Source: DYFC01 sp041658585 (GTDB lineage Bacteria; Nitrospirota; Thermodesulfovibrionia; Thermodesulfovibrionales; SM23-35). Taken from it: a stretch of 53,408 nt of DNA. Below the pieces are notes generated by a model. The model had not been told where the DNA came from. It ran no database searches and was given only the letters and a program-made list of their open reading frames with translations. The translations under genes were made by a program, and so were the position numbers. Position 1 is the first letter of the stretch; every line of letters begins with the position of its first letter. The stretch is taken from NCBI GenBank assembly GCA_041658585.1, contig JBAZZX010000015.1:1-53408 (forward strand), given 5' to 3'. This document shows positions 40,828 to 50,532 of this stretch, piece after piece.

Positions 40828-42477
40828 TCAGGATTGTATAACCACAAGATAAGACCTTGCACGTGAAAAAGCAACATATTTCAATGGTTCTTTGCTGTTT
40901 AAAGGCAGTTTATTCATTTCAGTGACTATTATAATAGGGCTTTCAAGGCCTTTGAAAGAATGTATTGTTGAACAAAATATTAAATTGTTACCCCTCGTTG
41001 ACCAACTTATTTTTAGTCCGGAAATTAAAGCACCACTTTTCCATAAAGAATTCTGCTCTTTGCTCGGAGTCAATAAAGTGATATCTTGTGGATTAATGTG
41101 CTCTTTGTTCAATAGCTCAATAATCAATTCTTCAACGACTGTTTTTTCTTCCTTTTCCGATTTGACTTGAATTATTTTAGGAGGCACCCCTTCCGGACCG
41201 ATGGCACTCGGCTGCGTATCTCCTTTATAATATTTGATTACTTCCTGATGAATTAGCTTGGTGTTGCGGCAGTTTTCAAATAGATGAAAAGCTTCGTCGT
41301 CGATGGGAAATTTCATTCGTCTTTCGTAAAGAATTTGATTGTCATCATAGAAAATATAGAATATATCAGATCGGGGATTTTTCAGCACCTCTTCCAGCGG
41401 AATCCACCAAGCGGGATCGAAGTCTTGCCCTTCATCTACGATAAGCGCGTCATAACGTTCATCAGTTAGGCAAAGTGCATTCATAAGGCTTTCTGGGAGG
41501 TCATATTTGAAATAATTATCGTTTGAAACAAGTGGGTCAGGTTGTGGAATTGCAATGTTGGTTTTTTTGCAGAAGGAAGAGCAAAGGCCATGGAAATGAT
41601 CTACATCAATATTTGGGCATTCTTTGATTAGCTCTCGTAACTTCTCCGCAAGACGAATATTGAAGCATACCAGCAGCACCCTAAAATTGTTATTCTCTTC
41701 CGTAAGTCTCCGGGCTTTTTCCAAAGCTAAGAATGTTTTGCCGGTTCCTGCTGGTCCGCAAATCAAAGCCCTATTATGTCTCTGAAGCAGTGATAGGACT
41801 TTAAACTGCGACACTGTCGCTTCATAAAATACCTTTTCCTCCTCTTTTAGTACAGAGGATAGACTGATTCTGATTTCCCACGATGGAGCTAAGTAATGAA
41901 CGAGGGCTTTTACTCCTGCTGATCCGGGTTTTTTAATATTTTTTTCACCTAAGCATGCAGTAAATAGCCTTTCAATTGCCTTGTGTGCCTTGGGCAAGTC
42001 AATCCTGTCAAGCGTTATATTCTGTAATTGGACAGAGATACCAAGCTTTTTGTCAGAAAGTTCGATGTCTGGGAACCATACTGCATGACCACACGGAAAG
42101 TTAAAGTTTTTTGTGGACGGGTTTTTGGCAAGGTCATTTCGCAGTGCATATAGATAATTTTTCCCTTGCTCATAAGGGTTCTTGATTTTATGGATTAACC
42201 CATCAAATGAAATACTGGACCACTGAGCTGTGTTGGCATCATATCCTATCCCTCCACCCTTGACTTCAATGACGATCATGCCCTTTTCAGGGCATATGAC
42301 TATAAAATCTATCTCTCCGTCAAGCAATATATCTGTTTCGCGAGATTTATGATAAATAGGGATACTGTGAAGGACAGTATATTTTTCAGGAAGAAATTCT
42401 TTTAGGGCGTAGAAAACTTTTCTTTCAGCATTGCTCAGACAACCCTTCAGGGGATGATCTGGGAATAAGCGAGCCAT
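40828..42477 (-). CDS. NERD nuclease domain fused to a UvrD-like SF1 helicase
   Basis: This 549-aa protein has an N-terminal NERD domain (about 15-130) with nuclease-fold acidic residues and Lys in GEIDFIVICPEKGMIVIEVKGG, then a superfamily 1 helicase: Walker A GPAGTGKT near residue 242, Walker B LIVDEGQDFDP near 349, motif V TIHSFKGLESP near 508 and motif VI YVAFSRAR near 535. NERD-helicase fusions are frequent in defence islands and mobile elements and are expected to unwind and cut DNA. It is the last gene of the operon, 12 nt after the large helicase gene. Domain set is complete; the target is unknown. Confidence 0.9.
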   Translation of the reverse strand: MARLFPDHPLKGCLSNAERKVFYALKEFLPEKYTVLHSIPIYHKSRETDILLDGEIDFIVICPEKGMIVIEVKGGGIGYDANTAQWSSISFDGLIHKIKNPYEQGKNYLYALRNDLAKNPSTKNFNFPCGHAVWFPDIELSDKKLGISVQLQNITLDRIDLPKAHKAIERLFTACLGEKNIKKPGSAGVKALVHYLAPSWEIRISLSSVLKEEEKVFYEATVSQFKVLSLLQRHNRALICGPAGTGKTFLALEKARRLTEENNNFRVLLVCFNIRLAEKLRELIKECPNIDVDHFHGLCSSFCKKTNIAIPQPDPLVSNDNYFKYDLPESLMNALCLTDERYDALIVDEGQDFDPAWWIPLEEVLKNPRSDIFYIFYDDNQILYERRMKFPIDDEAFHLFENCRNTKLIHQEVIKYYKGDTQPSAIGPEGVPPKIIQVKSEKEEKTVVEELIIELLNKEHINPQDITLLTPSKEQNSLWKSGALISGLKISWSTRGNNLIFCSTIHSFKGLESPIIIVTEMNKLPLNSKEPLKYVAFSRARSYLVVIQS

Positions 42478-42489
42478 TTCCTTCCAACC

Positions 42490-45400
42490 TCAACCTAAAA
42501 TTTCTGTGAGCCAGTCAATCACGTCCTTGCGTGAAAGCTCATCCCAGTAAAATTGATTATAATAATTTCTCAAACATGCATAACAGCTTGCATTTATGTC
42601 AGGACACTTGCAGTCCCTTACGCGAACTAATGTTTCGTTTAAAACCTTATCCAAGTTATTTACTATACGTGGTATATGCCCCGCTCCTCCAGGCACTCTG
42701 TCGTAAACAACCAGTTCACCTATCGAACTTTCCTCCGTCCACCCATGAAATGTCCCATCGAGGTCTCTATAACTTATCCCCAGCGCATCACATGCGCCAT
42801 TGAGAAAAGCTGACTGAAAAGACAGCCAGAAAGAATGGTCCTGAAGAGAGGGTGCTGGAGGCTGACAGTCTCTAAATCTCAGTTGTAATATATCAGTAAC
42901 TATCTCATGAGCCAAGTCTACTTTCATAAAGCTACCACTACAACGGCTTCCCCACGGTGTGGTGTGTCGCGGATTTAAAGGCTGACTCTGCATCCCTCTC
43001 CCGCATTTGCGGCAGATATAAAACCCGCCATATTTATAACCACTATTGGCCCTGAAAAGCTTCCCTCCCTTTTTTATCCCGTAGCTTATTCCCTTTAGTT
43101 GATGTTCTTTAAACTCTTCTGCTCCTTCCAGAAGGAAAACCTCAGATGTACGAGGCGGCTTGGTTCTGCTCAGGCTGGGTCTTCTAATCTCGTCGTCCAC
43201 GAGGGTAGTAAATCCATCTGGTTTTAAATAATGCCTTGGGCGATATCTTCCTGTAAGCCTTGTGCCACAGCGTGTGCAATCAATCGAAGGCCTTTCAGTC
43301 TCATGATATGTACTTATATTCCGACACTCAGGGCAACATGTATATAATCTGATCTCAGGTTCATTTGAATTAAACCAGATGCCCCCCGAACGCAAGAGAA
43401 CCCCGTCAGCGATGACTTCAGATCCCGGAGCATACTCAGAAATGCCAAATTCTCTATCGCGTTCAAGGCGCATCCGGTCTGAATAATCTACTTGCCTGAC
43501 TATGAGTTTGACAACATCTTGCGGAAAAGCATAGCCTGGTAGCCAGCCACAACTACTCAGGAAATCAATTAATCTTTGATTGAGGAACTGCTCTTTTAGT
43601 TTTTTTAGAGAATGTTGGGCTATTACAAGAGATATCCTTTGCTTTGAATTAGCAGAGGCGATCTGAGATTCAATATCATGTATCTGATTATCAAACATTT
43701 GCAGGTAATTGACCACATTGACATGATAAACCGAATTGGATGCGAGAAAAAGCGAAGCTAATGAATGCTCTAACGCTTCGCTCGCATTTAATTCAGCTTC
43801 TTTTGGCAAAATGAAATCCAGGTAGGTTAACATCTCTGCCCTTCTTTCAGGAGTTGTGTACCATTCGACAAAAAACGATGCAAGGGACTTTCCCTCATAT
43901 TCTTGAATAAAGAAATTATCAATGGTTGGATGTTCGAGAATAGATTGATCAATGCCAGCAATCTCACGGAAAAAGTATCCTAAAAGACAAGAGTTGCAAT
44001 GTCTTTGTGTAAGGGGTCTATTGCCGATATTAATATATGGTGACGATATATTACCGATTATTATTTCTTCTGGTTGTTGGTAGTGATATTGATCGTGTGG
44101 AATATTTCGCGCATAAGTCACAGCCACAGAAATGCCATCTTGTCTGCGACCAGCACGGCCAGCTCTCTGAATGTAGGAACTTGTTGTCGGAGGAACATTT
44201 CTGAGAAGAACTGCTTTTAATTGACCGACATCTACCCCCATTTCAAATGTGGTTGAACTGCTCAGGACGTTTGTTTTACCCTCCATAAATTCTTCTTGAT
44301 ACTTCTTCCCACATTCATTAGTTAACTGTGCAGTGTGCTCTTTTACCCTAAGTGGCATAGCGGGTAAAAGGTATCTTTGCCTATAATGATTGAATTTAAA
44401 TTTGCGCTCTATGTCTTCTAAAGACATTTTTTTAAGGGTCCCATTACAGGATAGCGAGGAACAGGTACTGAGCAAGCCAAGTGTCGTTATTCTTCCACAT
44501 TTTTCGCATGTATACCAATCTGATTTCGTTGTAAGCTGCAGTCTTATGGGATCAACACGATATTCCCCTGGCCACTGTTCAGTTTCAAGAAGGAGGCCTC
44601 CTTTGAAAAAGTCCCAAAGGGATGTCAACATATCTTCAAGTTTTTGAGCGTCTTTCTCTTTGTCACGTACTATCACTTTTGAAAGAACAGCTAATTGCCG
44701 GCTTTTATTAACAGCATTTTTCCGTTGATTTGAAGGAGCAGTGTAGGGATTCCATCTAACTATCTGTCTGCCATCAATGTAACTGGATCGTGACAAGTGA
44801 AATGTCACAGCGTTAGGACCAGGACTTGAAATATCCCTGGGGGAGACATAAGGTGGAAAGTTGACAGCTTTTCTTGCAATAAACACTTCGACCATTGCCT
44901 GTATTAGTTGCCAGCCTTTCTCGTTCCCATCTTCAAAAAGGGCAGGAACTATGCTGGATAAACTCTCCTTTTCCTCATCATTAAACTCTACGGTTAATGC
45001 TGCCAATCCTAGACCGTGTAGGGTATTTTTGTGTTTATTCGACTTGCAAAAATCTCGATATAGGATGGTTTCGACTTCTTTTCTAATCGCAGATCTATCA
45101 GGATTCATGAGTTGCCTGCGCGGTTTTAACTCAAAGTATTCTTCACCTGACTCATCTCTTTTCCTTATTACGGCAATAGATATTTCCGAAAGCCCTCGAA
45201 CATATTCTGCTGCAACTTCTTCAAATGTAACAGCTCGTTGCTCAGCATTTTCAGCTCTTTTTAAGGCAAGTTCCAGAGGACCTAAATAAGCTGATTCTGC
45301 GGCTGTAAACTCCAAATAAGGAGCAAAGAAAGCAGCCCTTTGTCGAGAATCAGAAAAGACGAGAAGATTCCTCCCATTAGCAGGAAGATTTTTTTTGATA

Positions 45401-47313
45401 GCATCATCCGGATTGAAAGGCAAGTTTCGGATTATTGTCTCAGCAAGTACTACCGTAGGAGCTTCCTCGGCAGACCGGAACTCCCTTAAAACTGTTTGGT
45501 AGAAGCCCTTAGCGCCTCCGCAACGAGGGCATACTTCCAGATTTCCTTCATCCGTGCTCCTGCTCCTGATTACATGTAATACTGCTGGAATGGGATTATC
45601 ACAGCACGCAACATCATTCTGATTCTCTGAATAATGCCCACAGGACAAACATAGAATCGCTGACATCTTTTCATCTATTTCTTCCGACTGTTCGTATAGA
45701 TCCTCTGCCCATGTCAGTAGTCGAGCCTGGGGTGGAAATTGGGGAGGGTTAGATGTTTTCCATTTTCCATTTAATAAAAAAATTCTCATTACAGGTAATC
45801 CGCAATGGACACAAGTACTCAGGGGCAGCACCTTACTGCCGCAATGCTCGCAGGTATTCCTGTCCTCAAGATAAAACTCACTCCATTTGGTATTTGGATG
45901 ATGTGTATTTCCCTGACATCGAGGATTAACACATACCGTAGCGCCTGAAAGCCCTCTTGCAAAAAAATGCAGTCTTGTCGGCAAAAGAGGAACGGAATTC
46001 TGAGCTCTCCGCGCATATGCTCCCATTGTAATAAGCCATCTTAAGCCTGCCATCGTTATGTCATCAGGATTCATGCCTAGTAGATTACATAGTGTCTCCA
46101 TGGATGAAGGAGTTTTTCTGCAATGGTCATGAATCTTTGCAAGGATTCCGCTTTTTGAGAATAGATCAAATAAAATTCTGCACGAATCTTTTGCAGTCGG
46201 AGCACCTACATCAAACCCTGCGTCATGGAGCATTTTTGACAGCCTTGGCGGATCCGCCAGGGCCATGGTCCAACTCTCAAAGTTGTTTTTTCCGACTGCC
46301 ACTGATCTGATGATCTCTTGAGAAGGAAAGTTCTCAAGCTTTTTGCTGAATGAATCGATTATTTCACCCTTTAATACATCTGCAGGCGAGAAATCGGATC
46401 CTGTCAAGTCACGCGCAAACGTCGAGGTAAGTGATAGTGACTCTTTAGCATCACCCAGGGTGGCGCTTGTTAGAACAAATTGAAGACGTTTAGGCTTCTT
46501 TTTCAGGTATTGCTGAAGTCTTCTCATGAGCATCGCAATTTCAATGCCCTGTGCGCCAGAATATGTATGTGCTTCATCTAAGACAATGAATTGCAATCTG
46601 TGATTTTTAAAAACTTCGGCATCCCTAGGTCTTAAAAGGAGATATTCCAGCATTGCGAAATTTGTTAAGAGGATATGCGGAGGTGAGTCTCTTATCTCTT
46701 GCCGGGTGATCCTTTCGTTTTGATGCCTTTTTTCTGCACCCCCTTGATGATTATCCCATGGAGTGTCACCTGTATATCGACCAAAAGTAATAGAAGGCAT
46801 GTGTGAGAGGAGTAATCTTAACCTCCTTAATTGGTCATCAGCCAAGGCATTCATCGGGTATATAATGATTGCGCGGAGTCCGGGGGAGGGATCTTCTAAA
46901 ATAGAGTCTAATATGGGAATAAGGAAGCATTCAGTTTTACCGCTGCCCGTTCCAGTGGCAACAACGAGATTACGCCCACTCTTTAAAATATGTATTGCTT
47001 CTACCTGATGCGAATACAGGGGCTGATCTGGGTCGAAGGAATGCGAGGGAAGAGAGAGGAGGCCTTTATTTATTGATAAAGAACCTTTTCCCAGAACAAG
47101 TTCCCTCAATGATTGTGACGATTTATAACAGGGCGTACAATGTATATAAGGACCATTGAACACACTACTCTGTTCTTGAAGTTTTGCAAGAAAAGTCTCT
47201 TGTAGTTCAGGTTCTTGGTCGGAGATGATGTTGGTTGTAAAGAGATATCTGCGATAGGTATCCTGTAAGTCCTTATTGAAAGAAAGCGCATCTATTTCAT
47301 TCAGATATAACAT
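42490..47313 (-). CDS. Large DEAH-type SF2 helicase with DUF1998-like C-terminus
   Basis: This 1607-aa protein carries an SF2 helicase core: Q-motif region LYSHQVEAI (about 99-107), Walker A ATGTGSGKT (119-127), IYPMNALADDQ, DEAH (246-249), TSAT (282-285), then SSSTTFEMGVDVG and QRAGRAGRR near 1050. A long insert between the two RecA lobes includes paired cysteines (CEHC, CVHC near 490; CPRCGG), and the C-terminal region has more (CCPEC, CTRCG, CRKCG) and a DUF1998-type end (CKCPDINASCYACLRN). MrfA/YprA-type, DISARM and Druantia helicases share this general plan. It is preceded 8 nt upstream by the small Cys-rich gene. Expected to act on DNA ends or structures. Confidence 0.9.
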   Translation of the reverse strand: MLYLNEIDALSFNKDLQDTYRRYLFTTNIISDQEPELQETFLAKLQEQSSVFNGPYIHCTPCYKSSQSLRELVLGKGSLSINKGLLSLPSHSFDPDQPLYSHQVEAIHILKSGRNLVVATGTGSGKTECFLIPILDSILEDPSPGLRAIIIYPMNALADDQLRRLRLLLSHMPSITFGRYTGDTPWDNHQGGAEKRHQNERITRQEIRDSPPHILLTNFAMLEYLLLRPRDAEVFKNHRLQFIVLDEAHTYSGAQGIEIAMLMRRLQQYLKKKPKRLQFVLTSATLGDAKESLSLTSTFARDLTGSDFSPADVLKGEIIDSFSKKLENFPSQEIIRSVAVGKNNFESWTMALADPPRLSKMLHDAGFDVGAPTAKDSCRILFDLFSKSGILAKIHDHCRKTPSSMETLCNLLGMNPDDITMAGLRWLITMGAYARRAQNSVPLLPTRLHFFARGLSGATVCVNPRCQGNTHHPNTKWSEFYLEDRNTCEHCGSKVLPLSTCVHCGLPVMRIFLLNGKWKTSNPPQFPPQARLLTWAEDLYEQSEEIDEKMSAILCLSCGHYSENQNDVACCDNPIPAVLHVIRSRSTDEGNLEVCPRCGGAKGFYQTVLREFRSAEEAPTVVLAETIIRNLPFNPDDAIKKNLPANGRNLLVFSDSRQRAAFFAPYLEFTAAESAYLGPLELALKRAENAEQRAVTFEEVAAEYVRGLSEISIAVIRKRDESGEEYFELKPRRQLMNPDRSAIRKEVETILYRDFCKSNKHKNTLHGLGLAALTVEFNDEEKESLSSIVPALFEDGNEKGWQLIQAMVEVFIARKAVNFPPYVSPRDISSPGPNAVTFHLSRSSYIDGRQIVRWNPYTAPSNQRKNAVNKSRQLAVLSKVIVRDKEKDAQKLEDMLTSLWDFFKGGLLLETEQWPGEYRVDPIRLQLTTKSDWYTCEKCGRITTLGLLSTCSSLSCNGTLKKMSLEDIERKFKFNHYRQRYLLPAMPLRVKEHTAQLTNECGKKYQEEFMEGKTNVLSSSTTFEMGVDVGQLKAVLLRNVPPTTSSYIQRAGRAGRRQDGISVAVTYARNIPHDQYHYQQPEEIIIGNISSPYINIGNRPLTQRHCNSCLLGYFFREIAGIDQSILEHPTIDNFFIQEYEGKSLASFFVEWYTTPERRAEMLTYLDFILPKEAELNASEALEHSLASLFLASNSVYHVNVVNYLQMFDNQIHDIESQIASANSKQRISLVIAQHSLKKLKEQFLNQRLIDFLSSCGWLPGYAFPQDVVKLIVRQVDYSDRMRLERDREFGISEYAPGSEVIADGVLLRSGGIWFNSNEPEIRLYTCCPECRNISTYHETERPSIDCTRCGTRLTGRYRPRHYLKPDGFTTLVDDEIRRPSLSRTKPPRTSEVFLLEGAEEFKEHQLKGISYGIKKGGKLFRANSGYKYGGFYICRKCGRGMQSQPLNPRHTTPWGSRCSGSFMKVDLAHEIVTDILQLRFRDCQPPAPSLQDHSFWLSFQSAFLNGACDALGISYRDLDGTFHGWTEESSIGELVVYDRVPGGAGHIPRIVNNLDKVLNETLVRVRDCKCPDINASCYACLRNYYNQFYWDELSRKDVIDWLTEILG

Positions 47314-47321
47314 TTCTACCC

Positions 47322-47693
47322 TTATAGATTACGGAGGTCTTGACGACATTCGGGAAAATGTTCACAAAACTCTCTTTCACATCTGCAAACTAATTTTATT
47401 ACTCCATCCTGTGATATAACGCCAAAGGGGTAGTCACTTTCATCTTCACCACGAGAGCAATGCTTGTCTTCATTAAACATCTCAATTTGCCAATTCGCTA
47501 AGCCGAGTGAAATCAGATATTGTTCGCAGATATCATCACTCACATCAAAACCTGTCTGAAACCGCACCATTTTTTTTAAGGCCTTTCTCCCTTGAATATG
47601 TTTGCAAAACTCAGAATCTTCTATGATTCGACTATTCTTAACAGGATAAATATTGCTGACTATACTGATATTTGAAGACAGGTCTTTTTTCAT
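47322..47693 (-). CDS. Small Cys-rich protein of unknown function
   Basis: This 123-aa protein has eight cysteines; the C-terminal group CRCEREFCEHFPECRQ could bind a metal. A helical middle (FDVSDDICEQYLISLGLANWQIEMF) precedes it. No family is recognised. Its ATG overlaps the Hsp70 stop by 4 nt (ATGA) and its stop lies 8 nt before the big helicase, so it is made together with both and may be an adaptor between them. That role is inference. Confidence 0.72.
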   Translation of the reverse strand: MKKDLSSNISIVSNIYPVKNSRIIEDSEFCKHIQGRKALKKMVRFQTGFDVSDDICEQYLISLGLANWQIEMFNEDKHCSRGEDESDYPFGVISQDGVIKLVCRCEREFCEHFPECRQDLRNL

Positions 47694-49141
47694 AGCGGCA
47701 GTTTATAGCTGAAACGCATCTCTGCATAACTCCAGCTGATTTCTTTAGATTGTCCTTTCTTATTGCTTTTTGCTTTCGCCTGTAAAAGTAAATCCTCATC
47801 AATCCGTGCTTGCAGAGTTATTGCTTCATCAATGAATCCATTTGTAGGAATCGTTAAATAATCAATCCTTCGGTTTCTTCTTGTCAATATCGCTGCCCCA
47901 TCACTATGCCCTTCAACAAAAATAAACCGCGCATTGTCAGCATCCTCAACAAGGCCAAATTGCCACGTTCTGTATTCATGCTCAACTATCTCTCCCTTTT
48001 TATAAAGAGGGAAATAAGTATTATCGACTAGTTCAAGCCCAATGTTTTGAGAAATTTCATATGATCCCTTGTGTTGTCCTAGCATGGCAGCCCCATGTGC
48101 AACATGCCAATCAGAATCCTTTTCAGGATGTAAAATCTCACAGGGAAAAGTATTGGCAATCCTCTCATAAAGGCCTCGAAGTTTACTGGTCCCACCAACC
48201 ATTAGTACGCATCCAAGCTCATCGAGACTCATATGTGCTCTTTTTTCAATTGCTTCTGTGAGTGCACTTACGGCATCGTTAATATCTGTTGCGAGCAGGT
48301 TTGATAGTGTTTTTGCATCAACCTTAATATTGATAGCTCCAAATTCACCGTATTCATTTAGTGAAATGTTGGTTTCGTTTTGTATTGATAACTCACGCTT
48401 TGCCTCTTCTGCTCGAACGATTAATCTATCGCGCAATTGAGCATGTATTTGCTCAAAAGCTTTCAAACCTCCCTTTTGTTTCAGCACCTGATTATGTGCC
48501 CATTCAGCTATCTTTATGTCGAAGTCATCTCCTCCGAGTCTCAACCCCACTGTAGCAATTTCATGTATTGAGTCACCTTTAATTTCCACAACAGAGATAT
48601 CGAGAGTACCGCCACCCCAGTCAAAAACAGCTATTTTTGACCACTTTTTCAACTCACTGTATTTACGATATACCGCGGCTGTCGGCTCCGCTACAAAAGC
48701 TTTAACATCTAATCCAATTCTTTTTGCAGCTCGACGAAGCGACTTCCGTTTCTTTGGCGAAAATCCTATAGGGATAGAGATGATAGTTTCTTTCATCTCT
48801 GAAATGCCGCGGGTGCGCTTTAAAACCTCCTCCTTCAGCCCTCTCAGTATTTCGCTTGTTACGTCTTCAGGAGTCCAACTTCTTGTTCCGCATAACCAGC
48901 TTTTTTCCGAACCGAGCAATGTCTTGACCGATGTAATTATCTCACATTGCTGTCTAAGTTGTTCTCTTTGCTTCCATGCTTCCCTGCCTCGGCAAACTAC
49001 GTTTCCGGTCATACGATCTATGGCAATAATGGAAGGATAAGGCTGTCCTAACTCATCCCCATAATAGGTTGGTCGATCATGGGAAATACCCACTATTGCG
49101 CTGTTGGTTGTACCGAAATCGATTCCGAAATGTTCACTCAT
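47690..49141 (-). CDS. Hsp70-like ATPase lacking the lid domain
   Basis: This 483-aa protein has a full Hsp70/actin-type nucleotide-binding domain: IDFGTTNSA (7-15), conserved Lys73 in TSVKTLLG, VAEPTAAVY (150-158), FDWGGGTLDIS (173-183), LGGDDFD and VLMVGGTSKLRG (312-323). About 120 residues of beta-rich sequence follow, a shortened substrate-binding domain, and there is no helical lid or EEVD-like tail. Dedicated Hsp70 relatives like this appear in mobile gene clusters, where they may switch a complex on and off. It overlaps both neighbours by 4 nt, so it is a core part of the operon. No DnaJ is seen. Confidence 0.92.
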   Translation of the reverse strand: MSEHFGIDFGTTNSAIVGISHDRPTYYGDELGQPYPSIIAIDRMTGNVVCRGREAWKQREQLRQQCEIITSVKTLLGSEKSWLCGTRSWTPEDVTSEILRGLKEEVLKRTRGISEMKETIISIPIGFSPKKRKSLRRAAKRIGLDVKAFVAEPTAAVYRKYSELKKWSKIAVFDWGGGTLDISVVEIKGDSIHEIATVGLRLGGDDFDIKIAEWAHNQVLKQKGGLKAFEQIHAQLRDRLIVRAEEAKRELSIQNETNISLNEYGEFGAINIKVDAKTLSNLLATDINDAVSALTEAIEKRAHMSLDELGCVLMVGGTSKLRGLYERIANTFPCEILHPEKDSDWHVAHGAAMLGQHKGSYEISQNIGLELVDNTYFPLYKKGEIVEHEYRTWQFGLVEDADNARFIFVEGHSDGAAILTRRNRRIDYLTIPTNGFIDEAITLQARIDEDLLLQAKAKSNKKGQSKEISWSYAEMRFSYKLPL

Positions 49142-50532
49142 GCCATGTCCTTATTAAACTGCACTCCCTCTGCTTCAAGTTTTCTGAAAATCTTCTTTAA
49201 TTGTTCACGTAATGAATCCCCAAGTTCTGTAGACATGGACTTATTGATTATGGTCTTGAAATCAGCATATTCTATGGCGAGAGATCCTGCAAGTTTTTGC
49301 ATGAATACACTTAACTGATGTTCAGATTCAATATCAATTTTAGAAACCATTTTTTTAATCTCCTCAGCATGCCCTTTCACCAAGATGTCGATTTTAGTCT
49401 GGAGTTCTTCTGCGAGGTTCTTAGCATTGGAGAGATTTTCTTCCAATCCGTTGATTCTAGGACGGAGTTGGCTGCATATCTCTTTTTCAGCTTTTAGAGC
49501 ATCATCTAACCGTTCTTTTTCTTTATCGAGATGGTTATTCTTCTTTCTCAAATTTGCTATAAGGTCACCGGAAGAGTGAACTTCGGCTTCAACTTCTTCA
49601 ATTTTACGTAAGGCTTTCTGATAATCCTCTCGAAGATCATGTTCTTTTTTTTCTAAAGATTGAATGTATTCTCCAAGATTGTTTAAGACTAATTGTGGGT
49701 TGAAGCGAAGAGGTTCAATTTCTCGATGAAGAGTTTTATGTTGAGTATTGGGAACTCCTATCTCCTTCATACCAGCAAGAATGTCTCGCCAGACATCTTC
49801 TGTGTTTTTTTTAAGAATCTCTGGGAATAGAGATAATATCTCTTTTAGTGAAGGGACCATAGACAGAGGCCACTTCATTATGTGTTCATTAATGGAATTT
49901 ATCATGGTTTCAGGCAAGTCACTAAGAGATCGAGCTGTTCTAACCCATTTCAGAAGAGAAAATTGTCCTTCAGGGGGAATTAAATCTCTATCGCTTCTAT
50001 TGATCATAAACGCGGAATGCAGGCTGCAAATAATTACTGCGTTGATATCTTCAATAGAGTTGCTTCCTATTGGAAGTCTGATAAGATTGGGGGAGACAGA
50101 ATTCAACAAAACCAACCGTAGTAATTGAGCGAATTTTGGTTTGGGAACATTTTGTTTCTTATCAAATGATCCTTCGCAGATATCCTTGAATAGTCGCAAT
50201 GCAGCTTTGGGATCTACTTCCGATATGTAAGAAACAAATATTAGCTTGAGCTTTTGATCATTATCCTTTTTGGGGAGCTTAATGACCTCCGATACAAACT
50301 TAAATTTATTATCATCATTTAAGTGTTCCCATACCTGCACTATCGCTTTGCAGATAATATCGGGAGGAAATTTGTGAATGAACTTTATGACAATTGGTAG
50401 TCCTTTACCATCTGATTTGACTATTTCTTGAAGTTTTAAATTGTCTTCTGGGGTTGGTTTGATCGATTTCCCAGTCTTAAACAAAGTTACAAGTTCAAGT
50501 AATTCTTTTTCTAATACATCCTGTTCAATCAT
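49138..50532 (-). CDS. Alpha-helical/coiled-coil protein, partner candidate of the Hsp70-like ATPase
   Basis: This 464-aa protein is almost wholly helical. The first about 280 residues look like a helical-repeat domain; residues about 285-400 form a long coiled coil (EKKEHDLREDYQKALRKIEE ... RLDDALKAEKEI); a short helical domain ends the protein (LREQLKKIFRKLEAEGV). I recognise no family. The layout of long coiled coil plus small terminal domain, next to an Hsp70-like gene with a 4-nt overlap, recalls nucleotide-exchange factors such as GrpE, but no sequence motif proves this. It overlaps the 920-aa gene by 8 nt. Confidence 0.72.
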   Translation of the reverse strand: MIEQDVLEKELLELVTLFKTGKSIKPTPEDNLKLQEIVKSDGKGLPIVIKFIHKFPPDIICKAIVQVWEHLNDDNKFKFVSEVIKLPKKDNDQKLKLIFVSYISEVDPKAALRLFKDICEGSFDKKQNVPKPKFAQLLRLVLLNSVSPNLIRLPIGSNSIEDINAVIICSLHSAFMINRSDRDLIPPEGQFSLLKWVRTARSLSDLPETMINSINEHIMKWPLSMVPSLKEILSLFPEILKKNTEDVWRDILAGMKEIGVPNTQHKTLHREIEPLRFNPQLVLNNLGEYIQSLEKKEHDLREDYQKALRKIEEVEAEVHSSGDLIANLRKKNNHLDKEKERLDDALKAEKEICSQLRPRINGLEENLSNAKNLAEELQTKIDILVKGHAEEIKKMVSKIDIESEHQLSVFMQKLAGSLAIEYADFKTIINKSMSTELGDSLREQLKKIFRKLEAEGVQFNKDMA

